Below, one piece after another: positions 16,123-24,225 of a DNA stretch of 64,000 nt. Each line of letters begins with the position of its first letter. The stretch's first letter is position 1. A model generated the notes under the pieces. It was not told the DNA's origin and searched no databases. It saw only the letters and a program-made list of their open reading frames with translations. A program made the translations under genes and the position numbers. Source of the stretch: Actinomadura luzonensis (lineage in GTDB: Bacteria; Actinomycetota; Actinomycetes; Streptosporangiales; Streptosporangiaceae); NCBI RefSeq assembly GCF_022664455.2, contig NZ_JAKRKC020000002.1, positions 1,302,001 to 1,366,000 of the forward strand, written 5' to 3'.

Positions 16123-17346
16123 ATGCCCACGATCACGCGGCTGCCGGTGGTCACCCCTGCCCAGTCGCTCGCGCTGGCGGCCACGCTGGTGCTGCCGACC
16201 GTGGCGCAGGGCACGGTCATCCGCCGCCCGGCGGCGGTGCGCCTGGCCGGCATGGCCGACACCGACGCCCGCGCGATCGGGCTGCTCAGACGGCTGCGCG
16301 CGCGGTACGGGGACGGGCCGCTGCTGGCCCGCGTGCCGGGCCGCGGGCTCGCCATGCTGCCGCTCGCCGCCGCGGACGTGCGGCGCGTGCTGGAGGACCC
16401 CGCCTTCACCCCCGCCACCGAGGAGAAGCGCGGCGCGCTGGCGCACTTCGAGCCCGACGCCGTGCTCGTCACCCGCGACCCGGAGCTGCGCGAACGGCGG
16501 CGCGAGCTCAACGAGCGGGTGCTGTGCGCCGGCACCGCCGCCCACGCCCGGGTGGCCGAGGAGGAGAGCGCCGCCCTGCCCCGGGAGGGGACGCTGACCT
16601 GGCCGCAGTGGCACGCGGTCCACTGGCGCGTCGCCCGCCGCGTGGTGCTCGGCGACGCCGCCCGCGACGACGTGCTGCTCACCACCCTGCTCGACCGGCT
16701 GCGCCGCGACGCCAACTGGTCGTACCTGCGGGGCCGGCGCACCGACGTCCGTGACGCCTTCCGCCGCCGCCTGGCCGCGCACCTGGAACGTGCCGAGCCG
16801 GGCAGCCTCGCGGGCGCCCTCGCCGCGGCGCACGCCGGGCCCGAGGTGCACCCCGAAGGGCAGGCCCCGCACTGGCTGTTCTCCTTCGACGCCGCCGCGG
16901 TCGCCGGCTACCGGGCGCTGGCGCTGCTCACCGCGTTCCCCGGGCCGCGCGACGAGGCGCACCTGCGGGCCGCGGCGCTGGAGTCGCTGCGGCTCTGGCC
17001 CACCACGCTCGCCATCCTGCGCGAGGCCGCCGGCCCCAACCCCTGGGACCTGCCGCCGGGCACGCTGGTGGTGGTCTACAGCCCGTACGTCAACCGCGCC
17101 GAGCCCGGCGACAACTACCGTCCCGGCCTGTGGCTGGACGGCGGCGAGAGCTGGGCCGGGGTGCCGTTCAGCGCCGGGTTCGCCCGGTGCCCGGGACGCG
17201 ACCTGGTCCTCACCACCACCGCGGCCCTCCTGCGGGCGTTCCTGCGCGAGCGCTCAGCGGTCCCCTCGCTCACCTTGGAGGATCCCCTGCCTGCCGCCCT
17301 CGACCACATACGGCTGCGTTTCACCGTGAATCCGGCGGAACGGTAG
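16123..17346 (+). CDS. Cytochrome P450 (atypical I-helix)
   Basis: This 407-residue haem mono-oxygenase has the cysteine-ligand loop FSAGFARCPGRDLVL (Cys about 356), which is F-x-x-G-x-x-x-C-x-G. It also has the K-helix ESLRLWPT (ExxR) and a weak meander, NRAEPGDNYRPGLW. The I-helix region reads LFSFDAAAVAGYRALALL, without the usual A-G-x-D/E-T oxygen-activation motif, so redox chemistry may be unusual. ATG 16123 is chosen; TAGTCC 7 nt upstream could serve as a -10 for a leaderless message. ATG 16093 is the in-frame alternative. It is divergent from the FGE gene by 48 bp. Confidence 0.85.
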   Translation: MPTITRLPVVTPAQSLALAATLVLPTVAQGTVIRRPAAVRLAGMADTDARAIGLLRRLRARYGDGPLLARVPGRGLAMLPLAAADVRRVLEDPAFTPATEEKRGALAHFEPDAVLVTRDPELRERRRELNERVLCAGTAAHARVAEEESAALPREGTLTWPQWHAVHWRVARRVVLGDAARDDVLLTTLLDRLRRDANWSYLRGRRTDVRDAFRRRLAAHLERAEPGSLAGALAAAHAGPEVHPEGQAPHWLFSFDAAAVAGYRALALLTAFPGPRDEAHLRAAALESLRLWPTTLAILREAAGPNPWDLPPGTLVVVYSPYVNRAEPGDNYRPGLWLDGGESWAGVPFSAGFARCPGRDLVLTTTAALLRAFLRERSAVPSLTLEDPLPAALDHIRLRFTVNPAER

Positions 17347-17349
17347 CGT
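17344..17349 (+). promoter_or_regulatory. Leaderless-type -10 box overlapping the P450 stop codon
   Basis: TAGCGT sits 6 nt before the ATG of the Ppx/GppA gene (17356). Its TAG is also the stop codon of the P450 gene. No Shine-Dalgarno site is present, so leaderless initiation is likely. Confidence 0.45.
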
Positions 17350-17355
17350 CTTCCC

Positions 17356-18315
17356 ATGCGACTCGGCGTGCTGGACATCGGCTCGAACACCGTGCATCTC
17401 CTCGTCGTGGACGCCCACCGCGGCGCCCGGCCCATCCCCGCGTACTCGCACAAGGAGGGGCTCCGCCTGACGGAGTACCTCGGCGAGGACAACCGGCTCG
17501 CCGAGCGGGGCATCGAGCGGCTGTGCTCCTTCGTCAAGGAGGCCGTCGAGCTGGCCGAGGACAAGGGCGTGGAGGACCTGCTGGCTTTCGCCACCTCCGC
17601 CGTCCGCGACGCGGCCAACGGCGAGGAGGTGCTGGCCCGCGTCGAGGACGGCTGCGGCGTGCACATCGAGGTGCTGTCCGGCCGCGACGAGGCCCGGCTG
17701 ACCTTCCTCGCGGTGCGCCGCTGGTTCGGCTGGTCGTCGGGACGGCTGCTCGCCTTCGACATCGGCGGCGGCTCCCTGGAGATCGCGGCCGGGGTGGACG
17801 AGGAGCCCGACGTGGCCGTCTCGCTGCCGCTCGGCGCGGGCCGGCTGACCCGCGACTGGTTCACCGCCGACCCGCCGCCCGCCGACGAGGTGCGGCGGCT
17901 GCGCCGGCACGTGCGCACCGAGATCGCCCGCACCGTCGGCTCCGTCGTGCGCTACGGCGAGCCCGACCGCGCGGTCGCCACCTCCAAGACCTTCAAGCAG
18001 CTGGCCAGGATCGCCGGGGCCGCACCCACCAGCGAGGGCCTGTACGTGCCGCGCTGGCTCACCCGGCAGGACATGGCCGAGTGGGTCGTCAAGCTCACCA
18101 CCATGGGCTCGGCCGAGCGGGCGCAGCTGTCGGGCGTGTCCGAGGGGCGGGCGGCGCAGCTCGCGGCGGGGGCGCTGGTCGCGGACGCGGCGATGGACCT
18201 GTTCGAGGTGGACCGGCTGGAGGTGTGCCCGTGGGCGCTGCGCGAGGGCGTGATCCTGCGCCGGCTCGACCTGCTGCCGGGGCGCCTCGACCCTTCGGGG
18301 CTGGTCATCGACTGA
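17356..18315 (+). CDS. ppx: Ppx/GppA phosphatase family exopolyphosphatase
   Basis: This 319-residue protein of the ASKHA fold hydrolyses polyphosphate ends and/or pppGpp. The phosphate-1 loop is LDIGSNTVHLLVVDA at residues 6-20. LAFATSAVRDAANGEE and GRDEARLTFLAV follow, and the phosphate-2 loop FDIGGGSLEIAAG is near residue 135. The length matches the short actinobacterial Ppx forms that lack the C-terminal HD domain. Initiation appears leaderless from TAGCGT. Whether it prefers polyphosphate or pppGpp cannot be judged from sequence alone. Confidence 0.9.
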   Translation: MRLGVLDIGSNTVHLLVVDAHRGARPIPAYSHKEGLRLTEYLGEDNRLAERGIERLCSFVKEAVELAEDKGVEDLLAFATSAVRDAANGEEVLARVEDGCGVHIEVLSGRDEARLTFLAVRRWFGWSSGRLLAFDIGGGSLEIAAGVDEEPDVAVSLPLGAGRLTRDWFTADPPPADEVRRLRRHVRTEIARTVGSVVRYGEPDRAVATSKTFKQLARIAGAAPTSEGLYVPRWLTRQDMAEWVVKLTTMGSAERAQLSGVSEGRAAQLAAGALVADAAMDLFEVDRLEVCPWALREGVILRRLDLLPGRLDPSGLVID

Positions 18316-18387
18316 GCGCGCCGAAGTAAGGTCGATCTATCCGCGTGATCGCGCATAACCCGCTGGCGTGCGGGCATCTTTCGGCAA

Positions 18388-18693
18388 ATGTTGGACGTCC
18401 TCGGCACCATCGGGTCCCTGCTGGTCGTGCTGCTGCTCCTCGCCGGCGCGATCGCCCTCATCGCCGTGCTCGCCCTGGTCGTGCTCGCGGCCCTGGCCGG
18501 CACGATGGTCGACTGGCGGCGGACGTGGCGGCGGCTCACCGGCCGGGACAGACGGCTCACCGTCAAGCTGAGCGGCGAACGCGTCCCCGAACGGCTCCGC
18601 GGCGAGCTCACCCGCGCCACCCCCCGCCTCCGCCGCCGTTTCCCCCTCACCCACACCCCCACCCGCCGCCACCACACCCTCGAACCCCACTGA
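18388..18693 (+). CDS. Small membrane protein
   Basis: This 101-residue protein has one long hydrophobic stretch, residues 6-40 (IGSLLVVLLLLAGAIALIAV then LALVVLAALAG), probably a hairpin or a single long helix. A strongly basic Arg-rich cytosolic tail follows (DWRRTWRRLTGRDRR, RLRRRFPL). CATCTT lies 7 nt before the ATG, a weak leaderless-type -10. I do not recognise the family. Short length and lack of a Shine-Dalgarno site make the call moderate. Confidence 0.5.
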   Translation: MLDVLGTIGSLLVVLLLLAGAIALIAVLALVVLAALAGTMVDWRRTWRRLTGRDRRLTVKLSGERVPERLRGELTRATPRLRRRFPLTHTPTRRHHTLEPH

Positions 18694-18779
18694 CCACCGC
18701 CCATGGCTGGTGTTCTTGGGGCGGGGGCGACGGACTGACCACCGCCTGTGGCGGGTGTTCCTGGGGTGAGGGCGACGGG
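18690..18779. repeat. Tandem 45-bp imperfect repeat between convergent genes
   Basis: Two adjacent copies (18690-18734 and 18735-18779) start with CTGACCACCGCC and end in GGGCGACGG. Each contains a small internal dyad; in the second copy CCGCC-TGT-GGCGG is perfect. The repeat follows directly after the small membrane gene and lies opposite the end of the RsbW-like gene, so it may act as a bidirectional terminator. The rest of the interval to 18882 shows no coding signal. Confidence 0.6.
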
Positions 18780-18882
18780 CGGGTGCCCCTTGCGACGCTT
18801 CTGGCCCCCTGACAGAGCCGGCCCGCCGCCCCTGCAAGCCGGGGGACACAGCGCGAAGGGGCATCGGCCCGTGCGGCCGGGG

Positions 18883-19332
18883 TCAGTGGGAGGAGTGCCC
18901 GTCGCTGGCCATGAGGTGCGGCCCCGCCGCCCCCGGCGCGTACCGCAGCCGCTTCTCCAGGCACACCACGGCGCCGTTCTCCCGCTTGTTGGTGAAGCGG
19001 ATGTCGTCGGCGAGCGCCCGCATGATCTGCAGCCCCCGCCCGTGCTCGGCCCCGGGCTTGGGCTCCTCCAGCTTGGCCGGGTCGAAGCCGCCCCCGGTGT
19101 CGACGACGCGGATGAAGCAGCGGTCGTCGTGGACGGTGGCGCTGACGGTGTACTCGTCGCTGGGCGCGGCGTGCCGGATGACGTTGGAGCAGGCCTCGGT
19201 CAGCATGAGCTCGATGTCCTCGCGGATCGGGTCCTCCACGCCGAGCGAGCGCAGCGTGCCGTCCAGCATCTGCCGGATCAGCGGGACGCTCGCGGCATCC
19301 CTGGGCAGCCGGAGCGCTATCGAGGCCTCCAC
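18883..19332 (-). CDS. RsbW-like ATP-binding protein (anti-sigma / serine kinase type)
   Basis: This 149-residue single-domain GHKL ATPase has the N box ELMLTEACSNVIRHA (about 58-72), G1 VVDTGGGFDP and G2 HGRGLQIMRAL. Such proteins bind sigma factors or phosphorylate STAS anti-anti-sigma partners. A STAS protein lies nearby at 21616-21936. GTG 19332 is chosen because GGGAGG stands just upstream; an open frame upstream to 19398 lacks that support. It follows the TetR gene codirectionally with 85 bp between. Confidence 0.85.
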   Translation of the reverse strand: MEASIALRLPRDAASVPLIRQMLDGTLRSLGVEDPIREDIELMLTEACSNVIRHAAPSDEYTVSATVHDDRCFIRVVDTGGGFDPAKLEEPKPGAEHGRGLQIMRALADDIRFTNKRENGAVVCLEKRLRYAPGAAGPHLMASDGHSSH

Positions 19333-19417
19333 GGTCTCTCCTCCCTTGCGGACGGGGTGGCTGCCCCTCTGCCCGAGATCTTGCGTCCCAATCGTCACGG
19401 GTGATCCGGCCGGCCGG

Positions 19418-19963
19418 CTACTCCTCCAGCAGCCGCAGCGCCACTTCCATGGACGCCTTGGCGATCTCGTCCTCGGTGAGGTCGTCCTGCTGCGTCATCC
19501 ATTTGCCCGCGTGCAGCGCGAACAGCGCCAGCGCGCGGCTGACCCGCTGCACCGGCGTGGCGCCCGGCTCGCTCAGCTCGGCGGTCAGCGCGAGCATGGC
19601 CTCGCGCATCTTCATGAGCTTGGGGTGGGCGCGCAGCGCGGTCTGGTTGCGCTCCAGGAAGCGGGTGACCTCGAGGTAGCGGGGCCGGACGAGGTATTCG
19701 GCGTAGCGGCGCACCAGCTCGCGGCGCGTCTCCGGAGTCTTGGGCTGGGAGCGCACCCACTGCAGCAGCTCCTCCAGCTCGGCCACCCGCAGGTCGACCA
19801 GGCTGGCGACGATGTCGTCCTTGGTCTTGAAGTGGTAGTAAAGGGCGGCTTTGGTGACGCCGAGCTCCTCGGCGATCTCCCGCAACGACGTCGCCTCGTA
19901 CCCTTGCTCGGTGAAGAGCCGCAGCGCGACCTCCTGAATCCGGGTACGCGTGTCTTCCCGCAC
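19418..19963 (-). CDS. TetR-family repressor of the divergent MFS exporter
   Basis: This 181-residue regulator has an N-terminal TetR helix-turn-helix: ALRLFTEQGYEATSLREIAE then LGVTKAALYYHFKTKDDIV. The C-terminal ligand domain (YLEVTRFLERNQTALRAHPK, LALFALHAGKWMTQ) is AcrR-like. It starts at GTG 19963. It is divergent from a DHA2 exporter, and palindromic elements occupy the shared intergenic region, the classical arrangement for drug-inducible efflux. The ligand is unknown. Confidence 0.9.
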   Translation of the reverse strand: MREDTRTRIQEVALRLFTEQGYEATSLREIAEELGVTKAALYYHFKTKDDIVASLVDLRVAELEELLQWVRSQPKTPETRRELVRRYAEYLVRPRYLEVTRFLERNQTALRAHPKLMKMREAMLALTAELSEPGATPVQRVSRALALFALHAGKWMTQQDDLTEDEIAKASMEVALRLLEE

Positions 19964-20017
19964 TTTGCACCTATTTCGACTTGACGGCCGGTAAGTAGCT
20001 CTCTACCTTATCTTATG

Positions 20018-20033
20018 CTTGCCGGGCGGCAAG
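20018..20033. promoter_or_regulatory. Palindromic TetR operator in the tetR-MFS intergenic region
   Basis: CTTGCCG (20018-20024) and CGGCAAG (20027-20033) form a perfect inverted repeat around GG. AT-rich -10-like sequence (TATCTT and TATGCT, 20009-20019) abuts its left side. A second, imperfect dyad (GGTAAGTAG with CTACCTTA) lies at 19990-20010. Occupancy would block the MFS promoter and probably the tetR promoter. Confidence 0.65.
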
Positions 20034-20060
20034 TAAGCAAGATCGTTCAGGGGGTTCGAT

Positions 20061-21635
20061 ATGGCGGAGAGCGGGGGCCGGCGCCGCGAGGTCATGGTGG
20101 TCCTGCCGGGGCTGATGCTGGCGATGGTGCTGGCGATGCTGGACAACATGATCGTGGGCACCGCGATGCCACGCATCGTCGGCGAGCTGGGCGGCCTGAC
20201 GCACCTGTCCTGGGTGGTCACGGCGTACGTGCTGGGCACCACCGTCTCGACCCCCATCTGGGGCAAGATCGGCGACCTGTACGGCCGCAAGACCATCTTC
20301 CTCGTCTCGATCGTCATCTTCATGATCGGCTCCGCGCTGTGCGGCATGGCCGGCTCGGCGATGCTCGGCGGCCCGGACGGCGGCATGGCCGAGCTGATCG
20401 CCTTCCGCGCGGTCCAGGGCCTCGGCGCGGGCGGCCTGATGGTGAACGTCATGGCGATCATCGGCGACCTGGTGCCTCCCCGCGAGCGCGGCCAGTACCA
20501 GGGCATCATGGCCGGCGTCATGTCGCTGGCGATGATCGCCGGCCCGCTGGTCGGCGGGTTCATCACCGACCACCTCGACTGGCGCTGGGCCTTCTATGTC
20601 AACCTGCCGGTCGGCGCGGTCGCGCTGCTGCTCATCGCGGCCCGGCTGCACCTGCCCAGCGTGCACCACCGGGTGCGCATCGACTGGGCGGGCGCGATCC
20701 TGCTGTCGGTCGGCATCACCGCGCTGGTGCTCATCACCACCTGGGGCGGCAACGAGTACGCCTGGGGCTCCTGGCAGATCCTCGTCCTGGCCGCCGTCGC
20801 CGTCGTGTCGATCGCCGCGTTCGTGCCGGTGGAGCGCCGCGCCGCCGAGCCGATCATGCCGCTGCAGCTCTTCCGCATCCGCAACTTCACGCTGATCTCC
20901 GGCGTCGGCTTCCTGCTCGGCTTCGCGATGTTCGGCGCGATCAACTTCCTGCCGCTGTTCCAGCAGACCGTGCAGGGCGCCAGCGCCACCAACTCCGGCC
21001 TGCTGCTGCTGCCGATGATGGCGGCGTCCATGGTGGTGTCGCTGTTCGTGGGCAAGGCGATCACCGCGACCGGCAAGTACAAGATCTACCCGGTGATCGG
21101 CGGCGTCGGCATGGCGGTGGGCATGTGGCTGCTGTCCACGATGGACGTCGGCACGCCGTCCTGGCTGACCGGCCTCTACATCGCGGTGCTCGGCCTCGGC
21201 ATGGGCTTCCTCATGCAGACCACGCTGCTCATCGCGCAGAACAGCGTCGAGCAGCGCGACCTCGGCGTCTCCAGCAGCGCCGCCACGTTCTTCCGCTCGA
21301 TCGGCGGCTCGTTCGGGGTGTCGGTGTTCGGCGCGGTCTTCAACAACCACCTCACCTCCGAGCTGACCGGCCGGTTCGGCGCGCAGGCGGCCGAGCGCAT
21401 CGCCAAGGGCGGCGGGCGCATGGACCCGGCGGCGCTCGCCCAGATGCCCGCGCAGCAGCGCACCGGGCTGCTGGAGGCGCTGGCCACGTCCATCTCGGGC
21501 GTCTTCTGGTGGGCCATCGCGTTCGCGGTGGCGGTGCCGGTGCTCGCCGCCTTCATCAAGGAGATCCCGCTGCGCGGCGGCGCGCCGCAGGCGGGGGCGG
21601 AGCAGGCCGAGCAGGTCAACCAGGTGGCAAAGTGA
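20061..21635 (+). CDS. MFS transporter, DHA2 (EmrB/QacA) family
   Basis: This 524-residue, 14-helix proton-driven multidrug exporter of the inner membrane begins with the helix VVLPGLMLAMVLAMLDNMIV (motif D1-like LDxxIV) and contains motif A GKIGDLYGRKTIF and motif C-like GPLVGGFITDHLDWRWAFYVN. There is a long periplasmic loop before the last helix (residues ~450-480). A G-rich site 7 nt upstream supports ATG 20061. It is controlled by the divergent TetR gene (inference from operator placement). Its 3' end overlaps the convergent STAS gene by 20 bp. Confidence 0.93.
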   Translation: MAESGGRRREVMVVLPGLMLAMVLAMLDNMIVGTAMPRIVGELGGLTHLSWVVTAYVLGTTVSTPIWGKIGDLYGRKTIFLVSIVIFMIGSALCGMAGSAMLGGPDGGMAELIAFRAVQGLGAGGLMVNVMAIIGDLVPPRERGQYQGIMAGVMSLAMIAGPLVGGFITDHLDWRWAFYVNLPVGAVALLLIAARLHLPSVHHRVRIDWAGAILLSVGITALVLITTWGGNEYAWGSWQILVLAAVAVVSIAAFVPVERRAAEPIMPLQLFRIRNFTLISGVGFLLGFAMFGAINFLPLFQQTVQGASATNSGLLLLPMMAASMVVSLFVGKAITATGKYKIYPVIGGVGMAVGMWLLSTMDVGTPSWLTGLYIAVLGLGMGFLMQTTLLIAQNSVEQRDLGVSSSAATFFRSIGGSFGVSVFGAVFNNHLTSELTGRFGAQAAERIAKGGGRMDPAALAQMPAQQRTGLLEALATSISGVFWWAIAFAVAVPVLAAFIKEIPLRGGAPQAGAEQAEQVNQVAK

Positions 21636-21936
21636 ACAACTGGTCGACCGCGGTCATCTTGAGCAGGCCCCGCAGGTAGGGCGTCAGCGCCACCAGGTTG
21701 ACGACGGCGTGGGCGTCGGCCGCCCGCTGCTGCAGCCGCACCAGCGCGGCCAGGCCGGAGGAGTCGATGAAGGTCAGCGCCGACAGGTCGACGTCGATGC
21801 GCCGGTAGCCCTCGGCGAACGTCAGCGCGGCGAGCTGCGCCACCGAGACGTGGTCGAGGTCGCCGCTGAGCGCGAGCGCGACGGTCGTCGCGTCCGGCGC
21901 GGCGACCTCGATGTGCAGCGGCATGCCCTCGAACAC
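21616..21936 (-). CDS. STAS-domain anti-sigma factor antagonist
   Basis: This 106-residue protein is a single STAS domain. The phosphoacceptor loop is DLSALTFIDSSGLAALVRLQ (Ser-Ser-Gly), preceded by VALALSGDLDHVSVAQLAAL. Such proteins release sigma factors from RsbW-type kinases; one is encoded at 18883-19332. The start is chosen as GTG 21936, 6 nt after TAAGCT. GTG 21942 and ATG 21924 are in-frame alternatives. The end overlaps the MFS gene. Confidence 0.88.
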   Translation of the reverse strand: MFEGMPLHIEVAAPDATTVALALSGDLDHVSVAQLAALTFAEGYRRIDVDLSALTFIDSSGLAALVRLQQRAADAHAVVNLVALTPYLRGLLKMTAVDQLFTLPPG

Positions 21937-21942
21937 GCACAC

Positions 21943-21948
21943 AGCTTA
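21943..21948 (-). promoter_or_regulatory. Leaderless-type -10 box of the STAS gene
   Basis: TAAGCT on the minus strand lies 6 nt before GTG 21936, with no Shine-Dalgarno site. Confidence 0.4.
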
Positions 21949-21987
21949 ACCGCGCCCCGGAAAAGGAGAGGTGCCTGGTGGGTGTTT

Positions 21988-22005
21988 TGTGGACAATTGC
22001 CCACA
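21988..22005. promoter_or_regulatory. 18-bp palindrome at the start of the GNAT gene
   Basis: TGTGGACAATTGCCCACA is symmetrical at 8 of 9 base pairs and ends on the A of ATG 22005. A regulator bound here would block initiation. A Shine-Dalgarno-like AAGGAG (21963-21968) is placed for the alternative start GTG 21978 rather than the ATG. Confidence 0.5.
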
Positions 22006-22934
22006 TGCACGCTTTCCGACGGCCACGTCTGGACGACGCCGCCGCCCTGTACGACCTCATCTCGGCCTACGAGACCTCGGTGCTCGGCGCCCCTGACATG
22101 ACCCTCCAGGACGTCGAGGACGAACTCGTCGAGCCCGACTTCGACCGGGACAGGGACGGCTGGGTGGCCGAGGAGCCGGGCGGCCGCCTGCTCGCCTCGG
22201 CCTGGGCCTGCCAGGTCGGCGACAGCGACCTGGTGGACGTGGACGTCATCGTCCGCCCCGGCGCGGAGGAGCTGACCGGGCCGCTCTGGGAGAAGGTGCT
22301 CGGCCGCGCCCGCGAGCAGGCCGCCGCGCACGGCCACGACGGCGCCACCGTGCAGATCGGCGTCCACCGCGCCGACGCGGGCAAGCAGGCCCTGGTCAAG
22401 GAGCGCGGCTTCGAGCCCGGCACCAGCTTCCACCGCATGCGCATCGACTTCACCGGCCCCGTCGAGGCCCCGCCCGCGCCCGCCGGGCTCACCCTGCACT
22501 CGGGGGAGAGCGAGCAGGTGCGGCGCGAGGCGCACCGCGTCCACCAGGAGGGCTTCGCCGAGCACTTCGGCTTCGTCCCGCTCCCGTACGAGCACTGGTA
22601 CGAGCGCCGCCAGGCGCAGAGCGTCCACGACTGGAGCCAGCTCGCCCTGGCCAGGATCGACGGCCGCCCGGCCGGGGTGGTCATCGGCAACGACCAGTTC
22701 CTGCCCGACCAGGGCTGCGGCTACGTCGCCACGCTCGCCGTGCTGCCGGAGTTCCGCGGGCGCGGGCTCGGCCGCTTCCTGCTGCGGCACGCCTTCGCCG
22801 CCGACTTCGCGCGCGGCCGCAAGGGCACGATCCTGCACGTCGACTCCAACAACACCACCCCGGCGCTCGGCCTGTACGAGTCGGCCGGCATGCGCCGGGT
22901 CATGGCCATCGACGTCTGGCGCCGCAGGAGCTGA
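22005..22934 (+). CDS. Tandem-GNAT acetyltransferase (MshD-like layout)
   Basis: This 309-residue protein appears to have two GNAT lobes, as in mycothiol synthase-like enzymes. The N-terminal lobe is degenerate (FRRPRLDDAAALYDLISAYE). The C-terminal lobe keeps motif A, YVATLAVLPEFRGRGLGRFL, and the segment LHVDSNNTTPALGLYESAGM typical of N-acyltransferases. ATG 22005 starts exactly where the fold should begin. GTG 21978, nine residues upstream, has the better ribosome-binding site. The substrate is not determinable. It converges on the helicase operon with a 4-bp gap. Confidence 0.85.
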   Translation: MHAFRRPRLDDAAALYDLISAYETSVLGAPDMTLQDVEDELVEPDFDRDRDGWVAEEPGGRLLASAWACQVGDSDLVDVDVIVRPGAEELTGPLWEKVLGRAREQAAAHGHDGATVQIGVHRADAGKQALVKERGFEPGTSFHRMRIDFTGPVEAPPAPAGLTLHSGESEQVRREAHRVHQEGFAEHFGFVPLPYEHWYERRQAQSVHDWSQLALARIDGRPAGVVIGNDQFLPDQGCGYVATLAVLPEFRGRGLGRFLLRHAFAADFARGRKGTILHVDSNNTTPALGLYESAGMRRVMAIDVWRRRS

Positions 22935-22938
22935 CCCG

Positions 22939-24225
22939 CTACCCGGCGGCGATCCGGTGCCGGGCCAGGTGCTCCAGCACCGCCTGGTTCGCCTCCCACC
23001 CGTCGGGGAACTTCACCGGCACGCCGAGCTGCACCGGCTCCGCCGACGGGTGGGCGTCCAGCAGCTCGGCGATGCCGGCCCTGGCCACCACTACGCAGGC
23101 GTGCCGGTGCCGGGAGGCCAGCACGCACAGCCGCCCCGACTCCAGGTGGAAGGCCGTCGCGTCGCGCCGCCCGGACAGCGGGTGCAGCACGATCGTCACG
23201 TCGTACTCGCGGCCCTGGAGCCGGTTGGCGGTGTCCACGGTGACCTCCGGCGGCAGGCCCGCCGCCCGGATCGCCGCCACCTGGTCGCGGTGCGCGGCCC
23301 CGACCGCGATCCGGTCGGCCGTCACCGGCCGCTCGCCCTGCTCCGAGCCCGCCACCGCGCCGCGCTGCAGCAGCCGCGCGGCCAGCAGCGCCACCGCCCG
23401 CACCGCCTCGCCGTCGGTGCGCACGGTGTGCCGGCTGGGCAGCTCCAGCAGCGCCCACCCGGAGCGGGCCGCCTCCTCCAGCGCCCGGTCGTGCGCGGTG
23501 CCCATGCCGCCGGTGACCAGCTCCAGCCGCCGCTCGCCCGGCCCGGTGCCGGAGCGGAACCCGGTGAACGGGTAGAACGCCCGCGACACCACCGGCGCGG
23601 CCGTGGCCGGCAGCCGCCACGACACCGGCAGCCGGTGCACCGGCAGGTCCGGGTTGTGCCGCAGCAGCACCGACACCGCGCTCTGCAACGGGTCCCACGA
23701 CAGGCCGGACCAGCGGTCGCCGTCCACGACGGAGAACGGGTCGAGCTGCCCGGGGTCGCCCACGAACAGCGCCCGCTCGAACAGGCCCGCGATGCGCAGC
23801 AGCTTGTCCGAGCGCATCTGGTACGCCTCGTCCACGATCGCCCACGGCCAGCGGCGCTCGCCGATCCACGCCCACTTGTCGGCGGTGGCGATCACGATGT
23901 CGGGGTCGCCGAGGTCCTGCACGCGGGTGCCGACGCGGACGCCGGACAGCTGCAGCAGGCGCGGCGGGGGAGCGTACCCGCCCGCCGACAGCCGCCCCAC
24001 CGTCAGGTGCGGATGCTTGTCGCAGATGCGCACCACCAGGTCGTCGACCTGCTCGTTGGTCTGGGCGACGATCATCAGCGGCTCGCCGGTGGCCGCGATG
24101 TGCCCCGCCGCGCGCACCACCAGCGTGGACTTGCCCGCGCCCGGCGGGGAGTCGACCACCACGCCGCGGTGCCGGGGCAGGTCGGCCAGCACGTCCGCGA
24201 TCACCTGCTCCGGGCTGCCGGTCAC
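22939..24225 (-). CDS. SF1 (DNA2/NAM7-type) helicase, last gene of the nuclease-helicase operon
   Basis: This 428-residue protein has Walker A SPPGAGKST at 26-34, Ia-like IVAQTNEQVDDLV at 52-64, motif II VDEAYQ at 131-136 and motif III LFVGDPGQLDPF at 153-164. VDTANRLQGREYDVTIVLHP (motif V) and VLASRHRHACVVVAR (motif VI) complete it. It is short for a helicase and has no accessory nuclease domain. GTG 24225 overlaps the upstream stop by 4 bp, so it is translationally coupled. Together with the Cas4-like nuclease two genes upstream it reconstitutes the two activities of Dna2 in separate chains (inference). DNA rather than RNA as substrate is likely but unproven. Confidence 0.85.
   Translation of the reverse strand: MTGSPEQVIADVLADLPRHRGVVVDSPPGAGKSTLVVRAAGHIAATGEPLMIVAQTNEQVDDLVVRICDKHPHLTVGRLSAGGYAPPPRLLQLSGVRVGTRVQDLGDPDIVIATADKWAWIGERRWPWAIVDEAYQMRSDKLLRIAGLFERALFVGDPGQLDPFSVVDGDRWSGLSWDPLQSAVSVLLRHNPDLPVHRLPVSWRLPATAAPVVSRAFYPFTGFRSGTGPGERRLELVTGGMGTAHDRALEEAARSGWALLELPSRHTVRTDGEAVRAVALLAARLLQRGAVAGSEQGERPVTADRIAVGAAHRDQVAAIRAAGLPPEVTVDTANRLQGREYDVTIVLHPLSGRRDATAFHLESGRLCVLASRHRHACVVVARAGIAELLDAHPSAEPVQLGVPVKFPDGWEANQAVLEHLARHRIAAG

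Noticed and set aside
18345..18812. 155-codon frame overlapping the small membrane protein
   Set aside because: Its product is His/Pro/Arg-rich with no structure; the frame at 18388 encodes a clear hydrophobic helix.
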